18,727 bases of DNA from Moraxellaceae bacterium (GTDB lineage: Bacteria > Pseudomonadota > Gammaproteobacteria > Pseudomonadales > UBA3067). Each line of letters begins with the position of its first letter. Positions within the stretch are counted from its first letter, which is position 1. Shown here piece by piece: positions 15,339 through 18,727 of the stretch. The stretch lies in assembly GCA_002401525.1 (NCBI GenBank), contig NVTH01000003.1, forward strand, positions 12,759-31,485, read 5' to 3'. The notes under the pieces were generated by a model, which was not told where the DNA came from, made no database searches, and saw only the letters and a program-made list of their open reading frames with translations. The position numbers and the translations under genes were made by a program.

Positions 15339-16505
15339 TTAATAAGATTTCGGGAGTCCTAATACTTTTTCTGCGATGTAACTTAATATCAGCTGCGGCG
15401 AGATGGGGGCGATTTTGGGAATCATAATTTCTCGCATGTAGCGTTCAACGTGAAACTCTTTCGCATACCCATAGCCACCGAGGGTATTCATGGCTCGGGT
15501 GCAGGCTTTAAATGCGGCTTCTGCGCTGAGGTATTTCGCTCCGTTAGCGTAAGGGCCGCAGCTTTCACCTCGGTCGTACAAGCTCGCTGCGTGAAAAGCC
15601 ATTAAATTAGCTGCTTCCAATTCACACCAGCTTTCTGCTAAAGGGTGCTGAATGCCTTGGTTTTGACCGATGGGACGGTTAAAGACAATGCGTTGGTTTG
15701 CGTATTCTGTGGCTTTAGCAAGGGCGGCTCGACCTACGCCGATGGATTCTGCTGCAATTAAAACACGCTCCGGATTGAGGCCATCCAACAGGTAGCGGAA
15801 GCCCATGCCTTCTTCGCCAATTCGATCTTCAACCGGGACGGGCATGCCGTCAAAAAACACCTGGTTTGAATCAACGCATTTTCTACCCATTTTTTCAATC
15901 TCCCGAACCTCGACATAATGCCGATCGAAATCGGTGTAAAAGAGGGTGAGGCCATCCATGGGTTTGTTGCATTGGTCGACGGAAGTGGTGCGCACGATAA
16001 TTAGAATTTTATTGGCGATCTGAGCGGTGGAAGTCCACACTTTGCCGCCAAAAATTAAATAATGATCGCCATCGCGTTCTGCGCGGGTGGCAATGGCCGA
16101 AGTATTCAGTCCTGCATCCGCCTCGGTGACGCCAAAACAGGCAATGTCGTCACCACGAATCAGTGGCGGTAGCATGCGTTCCTTTTGTCGGTCGGTGCCG
16201 TGTTTGAGGACCGGGTTAAGCCCGAATATGTTCATATGAATGGCGGATGCGCCACTGAATGCAGCGCCTGATTGAGCGACGGTTTGCATCATCAGCGCGG
16301 CCTCAGTAATGCCTAATCCTGAGCCGCCGTATTGCTCCGGCATGGCAATGCCTAACCAGCCGCCTTCGGCCATGGCTTGGGTGAATTCATAGGGGAATTC
16401 ACCGTTATGATCTCGTAGCAGCCAGTAGTCATCATCAAATTGTTGGCATAATTTGCTGACGGAGTTTTTAATAAAAAGTTGGTCTTCAGAAAAGCTAAAA
16501 TCCAT
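15339..16505 (-). CDS. acyl-CoA dehydrogenase
   Basis: A 388-residue flavoenzyme that would introduce a trans-2 double bond into an acyl-CoA and pass electrons to electron-transfer flavoprotein. The fold is complete: an N-terminal helical domain (MDFSFSEDQL onward), the FAD/substrate signature FGVTEADAG (124-132), VWTST (156-160), FNRPIGQNQ (275-283) and LGGYGYAKEFHVERYMREI (342-360). The position where medium-chain enzymes carry the catalytic glutamate (YEGT) reads APIS (366-369). E246 in GLNPERVLIA instead aligns with the base used by isovaleryl- and long-chain-type enzymes. Activity is therefore plausible, with a short-, branched- or long-chain substrate; the exact one cannot be read. The C-terminus is VLGLPKSY. 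It is the upstream gene of a likely pair with the PrpE-like synthetase. The ribosome binding site is weak. Confidence 0.93.
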   Translation of the reverse strand: MDFSFSEDQLFIKNSVSKLCQQFDDDYWLLRDHNGEFPYEFTQAMAEGGWLGIAMPEQYGGSGLGITEAALMMQTVAQSGAAFSGASAIHMNIFGLNPVLKHGTDRQKERMLPPLIRGDDIACFGVTEADAGLNTSAIATRAERDGDHYLIFGGKVWTSTAQIANKILIIVRTTSVDQCNKPMDGLTLFYTDFDRHYVEVREIEKMGRKCVDSNQVFFDGMPVPVEDRIGEEGMGFRYLLDGLNPERVLIAAESIGVGRAALAKATEYANQRIVFNRPIGQNQGIQHPLAESWCELEAANLMAFHAASLYDRGESCGPYANGAKYLSAEAAFKACTRAMNTLGGYGYAKEFHVERYMREIMIPKIAPISPQLILSYIAEKVLGLPKSY

Positions 16506-16800
16506 TTTTTAGATCCCGAATGTAAGAATTTATAGGGCGCCGGGTGGTTGGCCTAAAGGGCAATTATGAATATTAATATCTGTCCCCAGCGGTGGTAAAA
16601 TTTCGACTCCCAGACTATACCGCGAAAGGTTGGGTGGGGGAAGGCGGCGATAAAATGAGCTTATTCGACGCGAGTGGAGGCTTGCTAGCAGACGGTTAAG
16701 ACCTTCCAGTCCGTATTAATCTGGATAGGCGGCAGCAGGTTTGTGTTAGCCTGCTGTTCGGCTAAATATTTTTGGAGCGGAAACAATAGGTTTACTTAAA
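16506..16800. other. 295-base divergent region between acyl-CoA dehydrogenase and SDR genes
   Basis: This should hold the promoters of both flanking genes. The only structures I can point to are a 14-codon frame, ATG at 16655 (MSLFDASGGLLADG), with GGAAGG about 10 bases before it, and the hairpin at 16733-16756. No clear sigma-70 promoter or known operator was recognised. Confidence 0.4.
16733..16756 (+). repeat. 7-bp hairpin in the SDR leader
   Basis: CAGCAGG (16733-16739) pairs exactly with CCTGCTG (16750-16756) around a ten-base loop, 44 bases before the SDR start. A TATTTTT run follows about ten bases later (16767-16773), too distant for a standard terminator. It might be part of a leader attenuator or simply chance. 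Confidence 0.4.
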
Positions 16801-17619
16801 ATGAATAATAATAAAACCAGCAACAATAAAACAGCTTTGATCACGGGTGCTTCTGCAGGAATCGGGAAATCATTTGCTGCGCATTATGCGCAACAAGGCT
16901 GGAATTTGGTGATTACGGCACGCCGCCTTCCTCAAATGGAGGCATTGGCGAAAGATCTAGAAGATCGATTTGGGGTTCAAGTCGTGGTGATTGCTGCGGA
17001 TATGTCGGACCCTAAGGCGCCACAGTTTTTGTATGACGAAATCCAGTCGCGGGGCATTCGGGTGGAGGCGTTGGTGAATAACGCGGGTTATGGCGTGCCG
17101 GGTAATTACGTTACGACTGACTGGAAGCAGCAGCAAGATTTTATTCAGGTGTTGGTCACCGCCGTATCTCACCTTTGCCACCTATTCTTACCAGGTATGA
17201 TCGAGCAGGGTTATGGGCGCATTATCAATGTCTCGTCAATTAATGGTTTACTGCCATGCTCGCCAGGCCAGTCTTTGTATGCAGGAGCGAAATCTTTTGT
17301 GGTGGGGCTTTCCCACACATTACACGCGGAGGCGGGGGATTTCGGGGTCAATGTCTGCGCGCTTTGTCCGGGGTTCACCTACACGGAATTTCACGACGTC
17401 ACTGGCACGCGAGAAATGGTGAGCCGGCTTCCTAAAAGTCAGTGGTTGGATTCTGAGACCGTGGCGCGCTTAGGCTATGACGCGGTAGAGCGTGGAGACA
17501 TTCTTTGTGTCACCGGGCGGTCTTCTAAAATTGCGGCTTTTATGACGAGAGTGTTGCCTAGGACAACGATGATATCGGTGATGAAAAAACAATCCAAAGC
17601 GATTCGGAAAACCGGCTGA
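16801..17619 (+). CDS. short-chain dehydrogenase/reductase (SDR)
   Basis: A 272-residue classical SDR with a Rossmann fold. The cofactor glycine motif is TGASAGIG (15-22). A40-R41-R42 after the second strand suggests NADP(H) preference. NNAG is at 93-96, and the catalytic set is S145/S146, Y160 and K164 (SSINGLLPCSPGQSLYAGAK). The C-terminal region after about 220 is basic (RSSKIAAFMTRVLPR) and may contact membranes or lipids; this resembles the DltE/YqjQ-like SDR group, but the substrate is unknown. The N-terminus is short and rich in Asn and Lys; the ATG at 16801 is the only start before the glycine motif. The ribosome binding site is weak (AGG, 11 bases away). Its 3' end nearly meets the convergent phosphatidyltransferase gene. 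Confidence 0.93.
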   Translation: MNNNKTSNNKTALITGASAGIGKSFAAHYAQQGWNLVITARRLPQMEALAKDLEDRFGVQVVVIAADMSDPKAPQFLYDEIQSRGIRVEALVNNAGYGVPGNYVTTDWKQQQDFIQVLVTAVSHLCHLFLPGMIEQGYGRIINVSSINGLLPCSPGQSLYAGAKSFVVGLSHTLHAEAGDFGVNVCALCPGFTYTEFHDVTGTREMVSRLPKSQWLDSETVARLGYDAVERGDILCVTGRSSKIAAFMTRVLPRTTMISVMKKQSKAIRKTG

Positions 17620-17628
17620 ATGTGACGC

Positions 17629-18426
17629 TCAGCGAGTGATGCGGCCCAGTTCGGAATCTGAGTCGTCATGGTCGTTTTCTGACATGCGAACCACGAAGCC
17701 ATAGCCAAACCCGAAAATGGCGTAAGCGGAGATGAGCGCTAGCAGTATTTCCGTAAACTTCATTGCGAAACCCAGCGCGTAGCCCGTGAGAATTCCGAAA
17801 AACTGAATGATATTCAGTATTTTATTTTCTCTGGATTTGAATTTCGGCAGATAAAAGGTGGTAAGCATCATCATCGAGCTAAGCAGCATAAATATGGCTA
17901 ACGCTGGAAGTAATGGGTTATCGGCTCGGAAAAAATCATATTCAATGGCGATAATCAAAAAAACCACATTGAAGCCGCCTGCTAGAGTACTCGGTAAACC
18001 TAGGAAGAAATCGGGGTTCGCGTCAGCGTCGACGGCGTTATACCGAGCGAGGCGCATGGCGGCACAAAGCATGTAAGCGGAGATGCAGGCAAGCAATAAT
18101 ATTTGATTGTCCGCGTACCATTCAGGGGTAAGCTCTTGATATGCCTTTAGTAAGCAGATCGCGGGAGCCACTCCAAAGGCAATTAAATCGGCCAGACTGT
18201 CGAACTGAGCGCCAAATTCTGATCTTGCATTCATTAAGGAAGCCGCAAATCCATCGAGCTTGTCCATCAGCACGCAGTAGACAACAAGATGACTGGCTAA
18301 TACCGCTGGGATTTGAGTGATGCTGAGAAACTCTATTGCACCGGTGACCAGTAAAATAGCCCAAACGCCCAGTAAGAAATTTAGGCTAGTGAAAAAGTTG
18401 GGCACTATGTAGCGAGCATTTTTCAT
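17629..18426 (-). CDS. pssA: CDP-alcohol phosphatidyltransferase, PssA-like (probable CDP-diacylglycerol-serine O-phosphatidyltransferase)
   Basis: A 265-residue integral membrane protein with about six to eight hydrophobic helices. It carries the CDP-alcohol phosphatidyltransferase motif, here D55-x2-D58-G59-x2-A62-S63-x8-G72-x3-D76-x3-D80, followed by LIAFGVAPA. The four aspartates that bind metal and CDP-diacylglycerol are present, but the usual AR of the motif is AS. The LNFLLGVWAI start and SLADLIAFGVAPA resemble type II phosphatidylserine synthases, which supply phosphatidylethanolamine synthesis. The C-terminus is acidic and cytosolic-looking (SENDHDDSDSELGR). AAGG lies about eight bases before the ATG. 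It is convergent with the SDR, nine bases apart. A phosphatidylcholine synthase or another head-group enzyme of the same family is the main alternative. Confidence 0.83.
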   Translation of the reverse strand: MKNARYIVPNFFTSLNFLLGVWAILLVTGAIEFLSITQIPAVLASHLVVYCVLMDKLDGFAASLMNARSEFGAQFDSLADLIAFGVAPAICLLKAYQELTPEWYADNQILLLACISAYMLCAAMRLARYNAVDADANPDFFLGLPSTLAGGFNVVFLIIAIEYDFFRADNPLLPALAIFMLLSSMMMLTTFYLPKFKSRENKILNIIQFFGILTGYALGFAMKFTEILLALISAYAIFGFGYGFVVRMSENDHDDSDSELGRITR

Positions 18427-18727
18427 TTATTAAAGACCTTGTTTGAAAGATAAGCTTTCACGGACATCTCTAAACACATTGTGGGGTTTCGATAACGTTG
18501 CTATTCGAGCGACTGTATAACGGCTCGCTTGCGTATAATGGGTTAATTCTACCCGCATTTAATTGGCAATTGGAGGCTTTTGATTCAAATGTGTGCTTTG
18601 AACAATTTGCTCATCGCTTGATTGGCAGCGTTTTTTACCATACCCGCGATAGTTTGGGTACTGAAATGCCTAAATTCCCGCTCGTTTTAGCATAGGCTTT
18701 GGGTTTAGAATAGCCTTTTTTAGCCTC
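18427..18727. other. 301-base region with no supported gene at the right edge
   Basis: It must contain the promoter of the minus-strand phosphatidyltransferase gene. On the plus strand there is a perfect TATAAT at 18534-18539 without a convincing -35 element. A 65-codon frame (18498-18695, TTG start) has no ribosome binding site and no family resemblance, so I do not call it. The stretch could be the tail of something continuing beyond the window. Confidence 0.5.
18694..18721 (+). terminator. possible intrinsic terminator near the right edge
   Basis: AGGCT (18694-18698) pairs with AGCCT (18712-18716), and the last T begins a run of six T (18716-18721). The stem is short (five pairs) and the loop is 13 bases, so this is a weak candidate. 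If real, it would end a plus-strand transcript that starts inside the preceding gene-free region. Confidence 0.35.

Noticed and set aside
18498..18695. 65-codon frame at the right edge
   Set aside because: Begins with TTG without a ribosome binding site, starts upstream of the only -10 box seen, and resembles no family I know.
1..18727. Mobile elements, CRISPR array, tRNA or rRNA genes, toxin-antitoxin or defence system
   Set aside because: No transposase, integrase, regularly spaced repeats, tRNA-like cloverleaf or defence-type protein was seen; all large frames belong to known housekeeping or metabolic families.

Overview
The window looks like ordinary chromosomal DNA from a gammaproteobacterium, most likely a marine or oil-associated member of the Pseudomonadales/Oceanospirillales type. 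The main reasons are the gene order glyA-nrdR-ribD-ribE-ribB-ribH-nusB-thiL-pgpA, which is typical of that class, an EttA protein of exactly the usual 555-residue length, and moderate base composition throughout. The placement is an inference from gene order and protein character; no rRNA or tRNA gene is present to test it. I see no insertion sequence, phage gene, CRISPR array or tRNA.

Layout. Left block (1-5179), all on the minus strand: an AlkC-type DNA alkylation repair protein, a membrane-anchored degenerate-GGDEF/EAL signalling protein, and the translation factor ettA. A 507-base divergent spacer follows. Central block (5687-13266), all on the plus strand: glyA, then nrdR-ribD-ribE-ribB-ribH-nusB, then thiL-pgpA. 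Convergent to this on the minus strand are an acyl-CoA dehydrogenase (16505-15339) and a PrpE-like acyl-CoA synthetase (15253-13361), probably transcribed in that order. Divergent from them is a short-chain dehydrogenase (16801-17619), which runs tail-to-tail with a PssA-type CDP-alcohol phosphatidyltransferase (18426-17629). The last 300 bases hold no gene that I can support.

How the genes work together. The rib genes encode the deaminase/reductase (RibD), dihydroxybutanone phosphate synthase (RibB), lumazine synthase (RibH) and riboflavin synthase (RibE). They do not provide an intact GTP cyclohydrolase II: the RibA-like half of the RibB protein has lost its zinc cysteines, so a separate ribA must lie elsewhere. 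NrdR (ribonucleotide reductase repressor), NusB (transcription antitermination), ThiL (thiamine diphosphate formation) and PgpA (phosphatidylglycerol synthesis) are the usual housekeeping companions. The acyl-CoA dehydrogenase and synthetase suggest activation and oxidation of short or branched acyl chains.

I found no convincing new biological system. The points most worth a second look are the degenerate RibA domain with no ribA after pgpA, several strong inverted repeats between operon genes (before nrdR and before thiL), a set of mutually exclusive hairpins after glyA, the long glyA leader region, and unusual active-site residues in the EAL protein, the acyl-CoA dehydrogenase and the phosphatidyltransferase.
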